64,000 bases of DNA from Microbulbifer aggregans (GTDB lineage Bacteria > Pseudomonadota > Gammaproteobacteria > Pseudomonadales > Cellvibrionaceae). The notes beneath the pieces are model-generated. The model was given only the letters and a program-made list of their open reading frames with translations. It was not told the DNA's origin and searched no databases. The translations under genes and the position numbers were made by a program. Shown here piece by piece: positions 1 to 8,423 of the stretch. The first letter of the stretch is position 1. Each line of letters begins with the position of its first letter. Location of the stretch: positions 1,727,001 through 1,791,000 of the forward strand of contig NZ_CP014143.1 of NCBI RefSeq assembly GCF_001750105.1, written 5' to 3'.

Positions 1-83
1 TGCTGGGCGGCAAGTGTGTCGGAAATGGCTCCTGTCAGTGCAATCAGCAGGGCGAATATGGGGCTCAGGCTTCTGGGTAACAT
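1..83 (-). CDS. Truncated exported protein (N-terminus only)
   Basis: An ATG at 83 reading leftwards opens a frame that stays open to the window edge (27 codons). The peptide begins MLPRSLSP and continues through a hydrophobic stretch (IFALLIALTG) to a small-residue end (TLAAQ), which is the layout of a Sec signal peptide. Only this leader is visible, so no function can be given. It lies downstream of, and on the same strand as, the acyl-CoA ligase, but the ligase terminator lies between them, so it is probably a separate transcription unit. Confidence 0.55.
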   Translation of the reverse strand, partial: MLPRSLSPIFALLIALTGAISDTLAAQ

Positions 84-150
84 AGGTTTTCCGGTGCGGG
101 AGGCAAGCCCCTCTTATACCAGAAAGAAGTGACGAAACGGGGTGGGAAAA

Positions 151-178
151 GCCTGGCCGGGCACCAGGCCCGGCCGGC
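151..178 (-). terminator. Intrinsic terminator of the acyl-CoA ligase gene
   Basis: GGCCGGGC (155-162) and GCCCGGCC (168-175) form a perfect 8-bp stem with a 5-nt loop just after the ligase stop. Read on the minus strand the stem is followed by AGGCTTTT, a short U-tract. The same 8-bp stem recurs at 16278-16296. Confidence 0.7.
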
Positions 179-190
179 GAAGGGTTCTGG

Positions 191-1822
191 TTACGCGGGG
201 GCCTCTTCGGGCCAGCGGTGCTCGGCAAATTGCTCGCGCAGATCTTTCTTGCTCACTTTGCCGGTTGCCGTATGTGGAATTTCGTCGACGACGACACAGT
301 CCTCTGGAATCCACCATTTGGCTACTTTGCCCTCGAATGCGCTCAGCAGGGTTTGGCGATCCAGCTGCGCACCAACGGTGGGCACCACCACAAGGAGTGG
401 GCGCTCACTCCACTTTTCATGAGGTACGCCGATCACAGCCGCCTCGGCAACGCCGGGCTGCGCTGCGGCGATATTCTCCAATTCGATCGAGGAGATCCAC
501 TCCCCCCCGGATTTGATGACATCCTTGGTGCGGTCGGTAATACCCAGGTAGCCCTTGGAATCAATGGTGGCCACATCGCCAGTATCAAACCAGCCATCGG
601 CGGTCAGCGCTGACTCCCCGGCTTTGAAATAGCGTTCACAGACCCAGGGCCCGCGAACCTGCAGCGCACCAAAAGCGACGCCATCCCGGGGTAACTCCTT
701 GCCCTCGGCGTCGACGATGCGCATTTCGACGCCATAGGCCGCGACGCCTTGCTTGAGTCGCAGGGTGCGGGCTTCCTCGGGGGGCAGGGTCTCATCTACA
801 CGGCTGTTGTAGGTGCCAAGCGGGCTCATTTCTGTCATGCCCCAGGCGTGGTGGGTGTAGACACCGTGACGCTGCTCGAACTCCTCCATGATCGCCCAGG
901 GGCAGGCGGATCCCCCGACCACCACCCGGTTCAGGCTGGTGAGTGTTTCTTCGTTGTCGCGCAGATACTTGAGCAGCGCCATCCAGACTGTGGGAACTCC
1001 GGCAGCGATAGTGACCCCTTCAGCGTTCATCAGCTTGCTGAGGGTCTCACCATCGGCCATCTTCGGACCCGGGAACACCAGCTTGGCACCCACGGCCGGC
1101 ACCGCATAGGGAATTGACCAGGCGTTGACGTGGAACATGGGTACAACAGGGAGAACAGCCTCGTGCTGCTGCAGATTGAACACGTTGGGCAACAGCACGC
1201 CATAGGTGTGCAGCACCATCGCCCGGTGGGAGTACAGCACTCCCTTGGGGTTGCCGGTGGTTCCCGAGGTGTAGCAGAGTGCAGCGGCCGATTGTTCATC
1301 CAGATCCGGCCAGTCAAAGGTGCTGGGATGCCCTTCGATCAGTGTCTCGTAACAGTGCACGTTGGCCAGGGTGGTATCGGGCATGTTGGCGCTGTCGGTT
1401 AGCAGGATATAGCCCTTCACCGATGTCAGCTGATCAGAAAGCGCTTCCAGCAAAGGCACAAACATTGGGTCAATAAACAACCACTGGTCTTCTGCATGCT
1501 GGATGATGTAGGCGATCTGCTCGGCAAACAGACGCGGGTTGATGGTGTGGCAGATCAGACCGGAGCAAGACGTTGCGTAATAGAGTTCGAAGTGCCGGTA
1601 GTCATTCCAGGCGAGGGTGCCGATCCGGTCACCAGACTGGGCGCCGAGGCCCTGCAGGGCATTGGCTAGCTGTGCAATCCGCGCAAAGGCATCGCCATAG
1701 CGGTAGCGGTGCAGGGGATTGTCGGCAGTGACCGAGACGATTTCACTGTCCGGAAAATTCTGCTGCGCGTGACGCATGATACCGGTCAGGGTGAGTTGTG
1801 TTCCCATCATCAGGCCGTTCAT
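191..1822 (-). CDS. AMP-dependent acyl-CoA ligase (fatty-acid or thia-fatty-acid type)
   Basis: A 543-residue member of the ANL adenylating superfamily, which activates a carboxylic acid with ATP and transfers it to CoA in the cytoplasm. The phosphate-binding loop [11 protein letters not shown] lies near residues 184-194, the hinge region [23 protein letters not shown] near 410-450, and the C-terminal catalytic lysine sits in [11 protein letters not shown] close to the end. Length and sequence resemble medium/long-chain acyl-CoA ligases and the DmdB (methylmercaptopropionyl-CoA ligase) group; the substrate cannot be settled from sequence. The start is supported by AAGGAG six bases upstream of the ATG. 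It is monocistronic, with its own terminator at 151-178. Confidence 0.9.
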   Translation of the reverse strand: MNGLMMGTQLTLTGIMRHAQQNFPDSEIVSVTADNPLHRYRYGDAFARIAQLANALQGLGAQSGDRIGTLAWNDYRHFELYYATSCSGLICHTINPRLFAEQIAYIIQHAEDQWLFIDPMFVPLLEALSDQLTSVKGYILLTDSANMPDTTLANVHCYETLIEGHPSTFDWPDLDEQSAAALCYTSGTTGNPKGVLYSHRAMVLHTYGVLLPNVFNLQQHEAVLPVVPMFHVNAWSIPYAVPAVGAKLVFPGPKMADGETLSKLMNAEGVTIAAGVPTVWMALLKYLRDNEETLTSLNRVVVGGSACPWAIMEEFEQRHGVYTHHAWGMTEMSPLGTYNSRVDETLPPEEARTLRLKQGVAAYGVEMRIVDAEGKELPRDGVAFGALQVRGPWVCERYFKAGESALTADGWFDTGDVATIDSKGYLGITDRTKDVIKSGGEWISSIELENIAAAQPGVAEAAVIGVPHEKWSERPLLVVVPTVGAQLDRQTLLSAFEGKVAKWWIPEDCVVVDEIPHTATGKVSKKDLREQFAEHRWPEEAPA

Positions 1823-1941
1823 GGGGCTCTCCTTTTGGGTTTACTTATTGTTATTGCTCTATTGTCTTCTGAAGGGGTAGGAGGCAAACGTCGGAAATGT
1901 TCACCTCACTATACAAAATGTGACTCTGTGAACCATTTGTC

Positions 1942-1966
1942 GGGAGGCCCATGACATGGACCTCCC
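1942..1966 (-). terminator. Possible terminator after the M48 protease gene
   Basis: GGGAGG (1942-1947) pairs with CCTCCC (1961-1966), and CCA/TGG pair inside after one mismatch. It sits directly below the protease stop codon and would end the long envelope-gene block. No U-tract follows, so it is a weak call. Confidence 0.35.
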
Positions 1967-1972
1967 CCTGTT

Positions 1973-3424
1973 TCACTGGACGATCTTGATCCATTCACCG
2001 GGTTTGGGTTCGCCGCGGGGATAGTAGCCGTTCAGCAAGCGCAGCTGTTCTTCAGCGTAGTCGCCGATATCCATGTGCCGGGCCAGTGAGGCAAAGGTGG
2101 TCTTCTCATTGGCCTGCACATATTTGACCCGTTTGATATCGGGTTGGACGACATCACTCTTGCGTAGCGGACGGAAGCTGCGGATGCTGGTAAGGAACAG
2201 GTTGTCGTACTGCTCTTTGACGTCCTTGTCCGGGGCATCGCCCTGGATTTTGCCCTCGAGCATGTACTGCCGGCTGCCATAGTAGATAACCGCCACTCGA
2301 TCCGGTGCCCCGGTAGCGGACGATGGAAGCTTGCCGGTATGGCCGGTCAATCTGTACTGGTTGAGTTCCTCATCCTGCTCGAGGGTGCGCACATCGTAAA
2401 CCTCGCGCAGGGCCATGTCCGCCGGCTGGTTGCCGTTGCGCTGCGCCACCTTGATGGTGATGGTGGCGCTGCTGTCCGGTGCCGTGCCAACAATTGCCGA
2501 ACGCTGGTTTTCCACTTTCCAGTCCTCGGGGAACAGCAGGGAAAAGCCCAGGCGCTGGTGGTTGTAGCGGTTTTTTTCCGTCTGCTGCGCATTTTTTCCG
2601 TAGACGAGTCCTTCGGTTTTCTCGCGGTAATATTCCACCTTGGTGGTTTTCTTGTCTTCGGGCAGCTTACCCGCAGCCGCTACTACTTCCTGCAGGCGAA
2701 TATCGTTGCGCGGGTGGGTGGAGAAAACACCGTGATAGGTCTGTGGTTTCTTGCCCTCCAGTCGCGCCTTGCGCCGTGCGAAGGTCTCCTGGTCCTTGAG
2801 GAGGCCGATCACATTAATCATGGACTGGGGGTCGTAGCCGGCGTTGTACATGTACTGGGCGCCGAAGCGGTCTGCCTCCAGTTCCATTTCGCGGCCATAG
2901 CCTTTAACCGCCGCAGTGCCCCACAGGTTGGCTACGTCCCCGACGACACCGCTGCCGGTAACGAGCACCGAGAGTACCGAGGCCACGCCGGCACCGGTGG
3001 CTGCGGTTTTCTGGCGCACGGCATGGCGCGCTGTAATGTGGCCGACCTCATGGGCGAGTACAGCGGCCATCTCCGCTTCAGAGTGCAGGTAGGTGAGCAG
3101 GCCGCGATTGATGTACACATAGCCACCCGGTAGGGCGAAGGCATTGATGTCCTGGCTGTCGATGATGGTGAAGGTATAGGTCAGCTCTGGTCGGTCACTG
3201 GCCTTGGCAACTTTCTGCCCCACGTGCTCCACGTAGGCGGTCAGCACCGGATCCTTGTAGATCGGTGTACTGGCGACAATTTTTTCATGCATTTCCTTGC
3301 CGATGTTGATTTCCTTTTCCTCGGACATCAGCACCAGGTCAGGCCGGTTGGTGGCCGGGTTGAATGCACAACCGACGGTGGTCGCGAGCAGGGTAGCGAT
3401 GAGTATTTTATTGAAAGTATGCAT
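1973..3424 (-). CDS. M48-family zinc metalloprotease, probable lipoprotein, LysM-like C-terminus
   Basis: 483 residues. The zinc motif HEVGH lies at about 125-129, and the downstream glutamate ligand is in ELEADRFG near 180, which together define peptidase family M48 (BepA/LoiP/YcaL relatives that act on outer-membrane proteins in the periplasm). The N-terminus is a signal sequence ending TTVGCA; the -3 residue is not ideal for a lipobox, so lipidation is likely but not certain. The last ~40 residues (FASLARHMDIGDYAEEQLRL...) look like the degenerate LysM-type tail seen in periplasmic M48 proteins. AAGGA lies just before the ATG. It is the last gene of the envelope-system block, consistent with a quality-control or processing role for that system. 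Confidence 0.88.
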   Translation of the reverse strand: MHTFNKILIATLLATTVGCAFNPATNRPDLVLMSEEKEINIGKEMHEKIVASTPIYKDPVLTAYVEHVGQKVAKASDRPELTYTFTIIDSQDINAFALPGGYVYINRGLLTYLHSEAEMAAVLAHEVGHITARHAVRQKTAATGAGVASVLSVLVTGSGVVGDVANLWGTAAVKGYGREMELEADRFGAQYMYNAGYDPQSMINVIGLLKDQETFARRKARLEGKKPQTYHGVFSTHPRNDIRLQEVVAAAGKLPEDKKTTKVEYYREKTEGLVYGKNAQQTEKNRYNHQRLGFSLLFPEDWKVENQRSAIVGTAPDSSATITIKVAQRNGNQPADMALREVYDVRTLEQDEELNQYRLTGHTGKLPSSATGAPDRVAVIYYGSRQYMLEGKIQGDAPDKDVKEQYDNLFLTSIRSFRPLRKSDVVQPDIKRVKYVQANEKTTFASLARHMDIGDYAEEQLRLLNGYYPRGEPKPGEWIKIVQ

Positions 3425-3439
3425 CGATCCTTTGCCTCC

Positions 3440-4108
3440 CTAGGATTTCTGATTGGTTGTCTGCGAGGGCAGCAGAAACTCCTGTAGCTGCAGGGCCATG
3501 CCCTTACACGCGTTGGTCTGCACCCGGGCGATCAGGGGAATGGGCACAACGATGGCCGGCATATAGGAGGTGCCCTTGGCATCTGCACTGAGTTTGCCGG
3601 AGAGTTCCTGATCACGGAAATCCCACACCGATGCCTCGTAGTCCGACTCCTTGTCCCAGGTGCCGAAGCCGAAGCAGCCGGCACCACCGGTACCGATGGA
3701 GCAACCGATAGAGCCCGCACTGGCAGTGGTTTCGGTGGAGCCATCGATCCAGATGATGTACTTCACCCCGTAGGTTTCAAGACGCGCTCGCAGTTCCTGG
3801 TTTTCCAGCATGCGGTCCAGTGAGCGCAGGTGCATCGGTGCCGTGCGCGGCTCAAACCAGGGGTACATGGCATCGACAAACTGCCGTTCCGGAATGATAT
3901 TCAGGCCGGCGTCGGGGTTGTGCAGCTGGCGGCCGACGCAGTCGATCAGGTCGGGCTCCGTCTCGTAATCACTGGAGTGCCTGCGCCCGAGGATGACCAC
4001 GCTATCCCCTTTTGCCAGCTCTCCATTGCTGCGGCGGTACTCGTCGATAACGACTGTGGTGCAGCCGCTCAGCAAGACCAGCGCAAAAACAAATAGGGTT
4101 CTAACCAC
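3440..4108 (-). CDS. Small lipoprotein of unknown function
   Basis: 222 residues, beginning with a clear lipoprotein signal (MVRTLFVFALVLLSGC, lipobox LSGC). The start is GTG, chosen because AGGAGG lies five bases upstream. The mature part has a Gly/Cys-rich segment (GCSIGTGGAGCFGFG) and alternating hydrophobic strands (YIIWIDGS, DYEASVWDFRD) suggesting a periplasmic alpha/beta domain like those of TolB-N or YajG-type lipoproteins. I do not recognise the family. It sits 15 bases upstream of the protease gene, so the two are probably cotranscribed. Confidence 0.75.
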   Translation of the reverse strand: MVRTLFVFALVLLSGCTTVVIDEYRRSNGELAKGDSVVILGRRHSSDYETEPDLIDCVGRQLHNPDAGLNIIPERQFVDAMYPWFEPRTAPMHLRSLDRMLENQELRARLETYGVKYIIWIDGSTETTASAGSIGCSIGTGGAGCFGFGTWDKESDYEASVWDFRDQELSGKLSADAKGTSYMPAIVVPIPLIARVQTNACKGMALQLQEFLLPSQTTNQKS

Positions 4109-4160
4109 AACAACCTCCTGTCAATTGCTCGGCCCCGAAGGGTGGGGCTCCGGGGCGATG

Positions 4161-4217
4161 GTGCCGGCGACAGCTCCCTGCCGGCACAGGGGGGATGCGA
4201 TGTTGAAGGCGCATCCC
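4161..4217 (-). other. Two tandem hairpins between lipoprotein genes
   Basis: GTGCCGGC (4161-4168)/GCCGGCAC (4180-4187) and GGGATGCG (4192-4199)/CGCATCCC (4210-4217) are two perfect 8-bp inverted repeats in the 125-bp gap. Neither is followed by a U-tract on the minus strand. They may act as a processing site, an mRNA 3'-end stabiliser or a partial terminator inside the block. Confidence 0.45.
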
Positions 4218-4233
4218 TCGATGTCTTTACGCG

Positions 4234-4923
4234 CTATTCCACCGGTGCATCCGTGGCACTGGCGGTGTCGGTCGGTGACGGAATTTGTTCCAGCGATATG
4301 GCCCGGCGCTTTTCATCGATCAGTGCCTGCATCTCCGGCACCCGGGCAAAGCCGGTGTAGAGCGTGGCACCTGCATCCCGCAGCGCGACATTGATCGCCT
4401 GGGCCAGCGCGGCTTCCCGCGACTTGAGGAACGCGGTCGGCGTCTTGCCATAGGCGGTAATCACCCAGCTGGCGACAGAGTCACCGTTCGGTGCATAGGC
4501 GTGCATGTCATACTTGATCCAGACCTCAAAGATATTGACCCTGGTTTCCCGCGGCATGGTGAATTGCAGCTCGCGGATCTCAGGAACAATCACCAGTTCG
4601 ACATCGCTGGGCAGATTGGCCGGGTACTGGCCGAGGGGAACGGTTTCGGAAAACATGGAACTGAGCACGGTCTGGAAGAGGTTTTCCTGTGCTCTGCCAG
4701 TGCTGATATTCCACTCGTCCCGGTCTTCGCTGTCTTCGTGATGGGTGAATTCGCGGAAATCCTCACTCAGGTAGACGCCCACCGTCAGTGGATGCTGGGG
4801 GCCGACCGGCTGGGGGAATTCTCCGTCCACCTTTACTGTGTGGGAGCAGGCGCCAAGGAGCAGGGCTGCCGATGCGAGGGCCACTCGCATCGCGGAGAGA
4901 AAACCTTTCTGTCTGTTAGCCAT
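4234..4923 (-). CDS. Lipoprotein of unknown function
   Basis: About 229 residues. The start is placed at the ATG beginning MANRQKG because AGGAG lies six bases upstream. A signal sequence ends LLLGAC, a good lipobox. The mature domain (VGVYLSEDFREF near its start, VELVIVPEIRELQF in the middle, then a helix with ALAQAINVALRDAG) resembles the small alpha/beta domains of LptE/YajG/TolB-N-like envelope lipoproteins, but no family can be named. The tail is acidic and Pro/Thr-rich. It follows the two VWA genes after 26 bases, so it is likely a periplasmic or outer-membrane partner of that system. Confidence 0.75.
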   Translation of the reverse strand: MANRQKGFLSAMRVALASAALLLGACSHTVKVDGEFPQPVGPQHPLTVGVYLSEDFREFTHHEDSEDRDEWNISTGRAQENLFQTVLSSMFSETVPLGQYPANLPSDVELVIVPEIRELQFTMPRETRVNIFEVWIKYDMHAYAPNGDSVASWVITAYGKTPTAFLKSREAALAQAINVALRDAGATLYTGFARVPEMQALIDEKRRAISLEQIPSPTDTASATDAPVE

Positions 4924-4949
4924 AATCAACTCCTGAGCAGGCTCTCTTT

Positions 4950-5954
4950 CTAGCGGAAATCGTTAAGACCGACGAAAGTACCGCCATTGCGGTAGGTCAA
5001 TTCCCGCATCAATGCTGCAAAGCGTAGACCGGTGGTCTGCAGGTGTGGGGGGCGCGAGAACTGGATCGGGAAGCCGATGGCGTGAATACGCACATTGCGC
5101 TTGCTCTCCCCGTGTTGCGCGTTGACGCGATCCACAGCCAGCATCACATTGCGAATCGACTTGCCGGTAAATTCATCCCCCAGCACATAAATACTGATCT
5201 TCTTGTTCGGGTCATAGAAACTGCGCACCGCCTTCTGGATTCCCTCTACCGGGCTGGAGTTACTGAAGGGGTTCCAGGATTTCAGGCGTTGCAGGATGGC
5301 GTCGCGGCGCCCGGGGGTATCGGGGATCCACTTGTTGCGGTAGTTGGAGAACATATAGTCCCCCATATCGTTCATGACCTGAATGCCTTTGACATTGGGA
5401 TACAGGTTCAGGGTATTCACCATCTCTTCCATCATGCGATCCCAGCCGTAGTTGAACATACTGCCGGAGGTGTCGATGATGAACAGGATGTACTCGCTGT
5501 CGACCGGGATACCGCCGATGACATTGTTCTTGCGCTGGTAGTTTTCACCGAGCAGGCGACGCATTTCCTCGGTCAGGCTCTGCAGGGCGACGGTAAGCTC
5601 ACCGCGAACCTTGCCTTCCTCCGACTCGCCCTCGGTCTTGCGCGCGAACTGGGCCTGCAGGGTTTCAAGCTCGCCGCGCAGAATGGCGATGCGCTCGCGC
5701 TCGATATCCAGCTGCTCGCGCTTGGCATTGAGATCGCGGTTGAGCACCGTGGTCTCGCCGCGGATTTCAGCGAGTTGTTGCTGCAAGTCTTCCACCTGTC
5801 CGTCGAGGTCCAGCTCGGCCTCCTCCAGCACGATGGGTTCGACGGTCTTGGCGATCATCAGCAGCAGTACGATGGCACCGAAGCCACAGCAGATGACGTC
5901 GAGAAAGGAAATGTTGAACTCTTCCTGTTGTCGCTTGTTGCGGTTGCGTCTCAT
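4950..5954 (-). CDS. Membrane-anchored VWA protein with ExbD/MotB-like N-terminus (copy 1)
   Basis: 334 residues. A short Arg-rich cytoplasmic end is followed by one membrane helix (~17-35) beginning SFLDVICCGFGA, with an Asp (D19) at its start as in the proton-carrying helices of ExbD/TolR and MotB. Residues ~45-110 are predicted coiled coil (heptads of L/E/R), and the rest is a von Willebrand A domain with the metal-ion site DTSGS at 161-165. The ATG overlaps the stop of the neighbouring VWA gene by four bases (ATGA), implying translational coupling and probably a fixed ratio of the two. I infer that it pairs with the ExbB-like protein at 8424-9218. The missing OmpA domain argues against a classical MotB. 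Confidence 0.85.
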   Translation of the reverse strand: MRRNRNKRQQEEFNISFLDVICCGFGAIVLLLMIAKTVEPIVLEEAELDLDGQVEDLQQQLAEIRGETTVLNRDLNAKREQLDIERERIAILRGELETLQAQFARKTEGESEEGKVRGELTVALQSLTEEMRRLLGENYQRKNNVIGGIPVDSEYILFIIDTSGSMFNYGWDRMMEEMVNTLNLYPNVKGIQVMNDMGDYMFSNYRNKWIPDTPGRRDAILQRLKSWNPFSNSSPVEGIQKAVRSFYDPNKKISIYVLGDEFTGKSIRNVMLAVDRVNAQHGESKRNVRIHAIGFPIQFSRPPHLQTTGLRFAALMRELTYRNGGTFVGLNDFR

Positions 5955-7033
5955 GGCCAGTCCCTCGACGGTGCCAGGAACGATCCCTGGGTTTCCATGG
6001 CGAGTTTCCAGAATTCACTGGCGGCGTAGGGGTCGCCCTCCATGGGCGCCAGAATGACATTCACCGGAACGTCTTTCGGCAGTGCCTTGACGGCACGCTT
6101 GAACAGATCCAGGCGCTTCTTGCCGGAAATCGTATTGCCGCGCGGTGCTTTCATGCCCTGGGTAGGCAGGCCGTCTGTGATCAGGATGATGTTGTCCGGC
6201 AGTGGGCTCATACCATTGATGGCATTGAAGACCCGCTCCAGGCTGGTGCCATCCTCCGGTACGATCTTGTCCAGCTCCTTGATGGCCTGGTCCATCTGGT
6301 CCCGGTCATCCACATTCAGCCAGCGGCTCTCGGTGCCGGGAATTGCAGCCCTGAAGCCGGTATTGAAGGTGAAGATCTGGTACTGGCTGTCCTGGGGGAA
6401 TTGCGCAGTGAGCCAGGAAACAGTGGTCACGGCACGGCGCCACTTTTCAGTCTCACGCTTGACCCGCGACGACATATTGCGGGTGCGGATTACCTTGATC
6501 AGCTCGTCGCCCAGCATGCTGGCGGAAGCATCCAGCAGGATCAGAATGCGGTCGCCACCGAGGCGGAGGCCGGTGAGATACTGCCGATCGCCGTCCCCGA
6601 CAAACTTGCGCACGTTGTTGCCGAGTTTTTTATTCTCGGCCTCGAGCTGCTTCTTCGCTTCCTCTAGCTTCTTGAGTTTTTCCTGCAGGCGCTTGATATC
6701 CTGTTCTTCGGTGTTGCTATCGATCTCGGCGATATTGCCTTTGACTTCCTCTATCTGTTCCATGATCCGGCGAGCCAGACCCTGGGCGTCCGCCAGTTCG
6801 TCGCTGGTGACGTCGAGGGTGTTTCTGGCCAGCACCAGGTGCTCGCGACCAAACTCCACCTCTTCCTGCAGTAGGTTGACCTCTGCAGCGAGATCCTGGT
6901 TTTCGGCCTGAATGTCCTGGTCGGAGCCGTGCTTGATAATCAAAAAGATCAGCGCAACGGCACCGAAGCCGCAGGACATGATGTCCAGAAACGACAGGCT
7001 GAAGGCGGAAAACCGCCTTTTCTTACGCGCCAT
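5951..7033 (-). CDS. Membrane-anchored VWA protein with ExbD/MotB-like N-terminus (copy 2)
   Basis: 360 residues with the same plan as its neighbour: basic tip (MARKKRR), one membrane helix starting SFLDIMSCGFGA (D17), a long coiled coil (~40-140) and a VWA domain. The MIDAS residues are visible as DASAS (168-172), DGTSLE and TDGLP, so metal binding is likely intact. SFLD..CGFGA is shared with copy 1, yet the VWA domains are well diverged, so the pair looks like an old duplication kept as a heterodimer. It overlaps the actin-fold gene by 11 bases; GGAG lies eight bases before the ATG, inside that gene. Confidence 0.87.
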   Translation of the reverse strand: MARKKRRFSAFSLSFLDIMSCGFGAVALIFLIIKHGSDQDIQAENQDLAAEVNLLQEEVEFGREHLVLARNTLDVTSDELADAQGLARRIMEQIEEVKGNIAEIDSNTEEQDIKRLQEKLKKLEEAKKQLEAENKKLGNNVRKFVGDGDRQYLTGLRLGGDRILILLDASASMLGDELIKVIRTRNMSSRVKRETEKWRRAVTTVSWLTAQFPQDSQYQIFTFNTGFRAAIPGTESRWLNVDDRDQMDQAIKELDKIVPEDGTSLERVFNAINGMSPLPDNIILITDGLPTQGMKAPRGNTISGKKRLDLFKRAVKALPKDVPVNVILAPMEGDPYAASEFWKLAMETQGSFLAPSRDWP

Positions 7034-8327
7034 AACGCTCCACGCTGATTGCAGTGATTACGTCTTCAAGATCGGCGACCCCGATTCTGTCGCCGGCCGT
7101 GAGATTGACCGGGGTAGAGATCTCCTGGCCGTTCAGCATCAATTGCGCACCGGCATCCACCCGCAGTGCGAGACGGCCGGCGTGGCTGGTTACTGTACCT
7201 GCGGGATGTTCCGGCGGAGTGGGGGTGATATTGAGCTTGCCTTCCTGCCAGCTGACAAACAGCGGCTGCTGTGCAGCCAATGCCCGATGGCCGAACAACA
7301 GGTGCGTCGCCGCCGCTTCGGCGGCGCTGTTTACCTGAACGGCCACCTCGCTGGGGGGCGCCGAATCCAGGGCGTTGATCAAGGGCAGGGCCTCGGACGC
7401 GCTGAAAATCTGTTCCCAGCGACCGGAGATGGCCTGGGCGATACAGTTGTGAGGCAGCAGGTGAATGCGCTCGGCGAGCTGTGCTCCGCCCGGGATTTCC
7501 GCCCAGCGGTGGGACACGAACACGACGCTGGTGGATTCCGACAGGTTTTCGATCAGCGCCCTTACCCGGGAGAGGATCGGTGTGCTGGCATCCTGCAACT
7601 GGCGCAGTGTCACCTTTGCAGTGCGGTCTTCCATCTCGGCCAGCACCTCGCCGCCGCGCATGGCGCGGTTGATCCATTGAGGCATCAGGTCATAGAGCTG
7701 CTGCTCGGCCTCTGCCGAATGCAACGGGTCAAAGCGGCACTGCATGATGAATGCGTCCGTAAATACCCGGGCCCAGGCGTCCTGGAAATTCTGCAGGCCG
7801 GCATCGTTGACGGTCTCGGCAATATCCAGCACCGACTGTTCATGCACGGCGATCCGGCTGACCAGGGTCTGCTGACGCTGAAGTTCGATATGGAGATGGA
7901 CGCCTCGTGGTGCAGTGGCACTGAGGCAGGCAGTGGCGGCATCGACCAATCCCACCGCGTTGATTGGACTCTCTTTGATGATTCCGAGTAGCAGGGCGAG
8001 CTGCTCGCGGCTGAAATTGCCGGGCACTGCCAGGGCAACCTCCTCTGGCAGGTCGCAGTGGTCGGCAACCTCCTGCAGATGACAGTAGGCCAGGTCGGCA
8101 TGGTGTCGACAGCGGGCATTTTCCGACTTCAGGCTCTCGAGGCTGAGGCGGCGCCAGAACTGATTGTTGACCTGGGTGGGGTGGCAGCGGGCGCGCATCT
8201 GCGCTGCGGTGCCTACCAGAATTTTCTGTGGCTCGACTACTGCGATGCCCGGGCTCTCAAGAATCTCATCCGTGCCGGTAAAGACACGCAGTCCGCAGTC
8301 GTTGATTTCAAGGACACCTTGTCCCAT
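7023..8327 (-). CDS. Actin/Hsp70-fold-like protein with FHA-like C-terminus
   Basis: 434 residues, no signal peptide or membrane helix, so cytoplasmic. The first part (LEINDCGLRVFTGTD; later LVDAATACLSA and VHLHIEL) follows the strand pattern of sugar-kinase/Hsp70/actin-fold proteins, but phosphate-loop residues are degenerate, so ATPase activity is doubtful. The last ~50 residues (MLNGQEIS, LTAGDRIGV) match the closing strands of an FHA domain. The fold assignments are from memory of patterns and remain tentative. It lies between the channel gene and the VWA genes and overlaps the latter, so it is likely the cytoplasmic component of the same complex. Confidence 0.7.
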   Translation of the reverse strand: MGQGVLEINDCGLRVFTGTDEILESPGIAVVEPQKILVGTAAQMRARCHPTQVNNQFWRRLSLESLKSENARCRHHADLAYCHLQEVADHCDLPEEVALAVPGNFSREQLALLLGIIKESPINAVGLVDAATACLSATAPRGVHLHIELQRQQTLVSRIAVHEQSVLDIAETVNDAGLQNFQDAWARVFTDAFIMQCRFDPLHSAEAEQQLYDLMPQWINRAMRGGEVLAEMEDRTAKVTLRQLQDASTPILSRVRALIENLSESTSVVFVSHRWAEIPGGAQLAERIHLLPHNCIAQAISGRWEQIFSASEALPLINALDSAPPSEVAVQVNSAAEAAATHLLFGHRALAAQQPLFVSWQEGKLNITPTPPEHPAGTVTSHAGRLALRVDAGAQLMLNGQEISTPVNLTAGDRIGVADLEDVITAISVERYGA

Positions 8328-8423
8328 AGGGCATTCCTCTTTTCACTTTCCAGCCGCGGACAGCCAGGCTGCCGGGGCGGAGTGCTGTTTTGTCACCGTT
8401 TCTTTTCTGCTATCGGACTTCTG

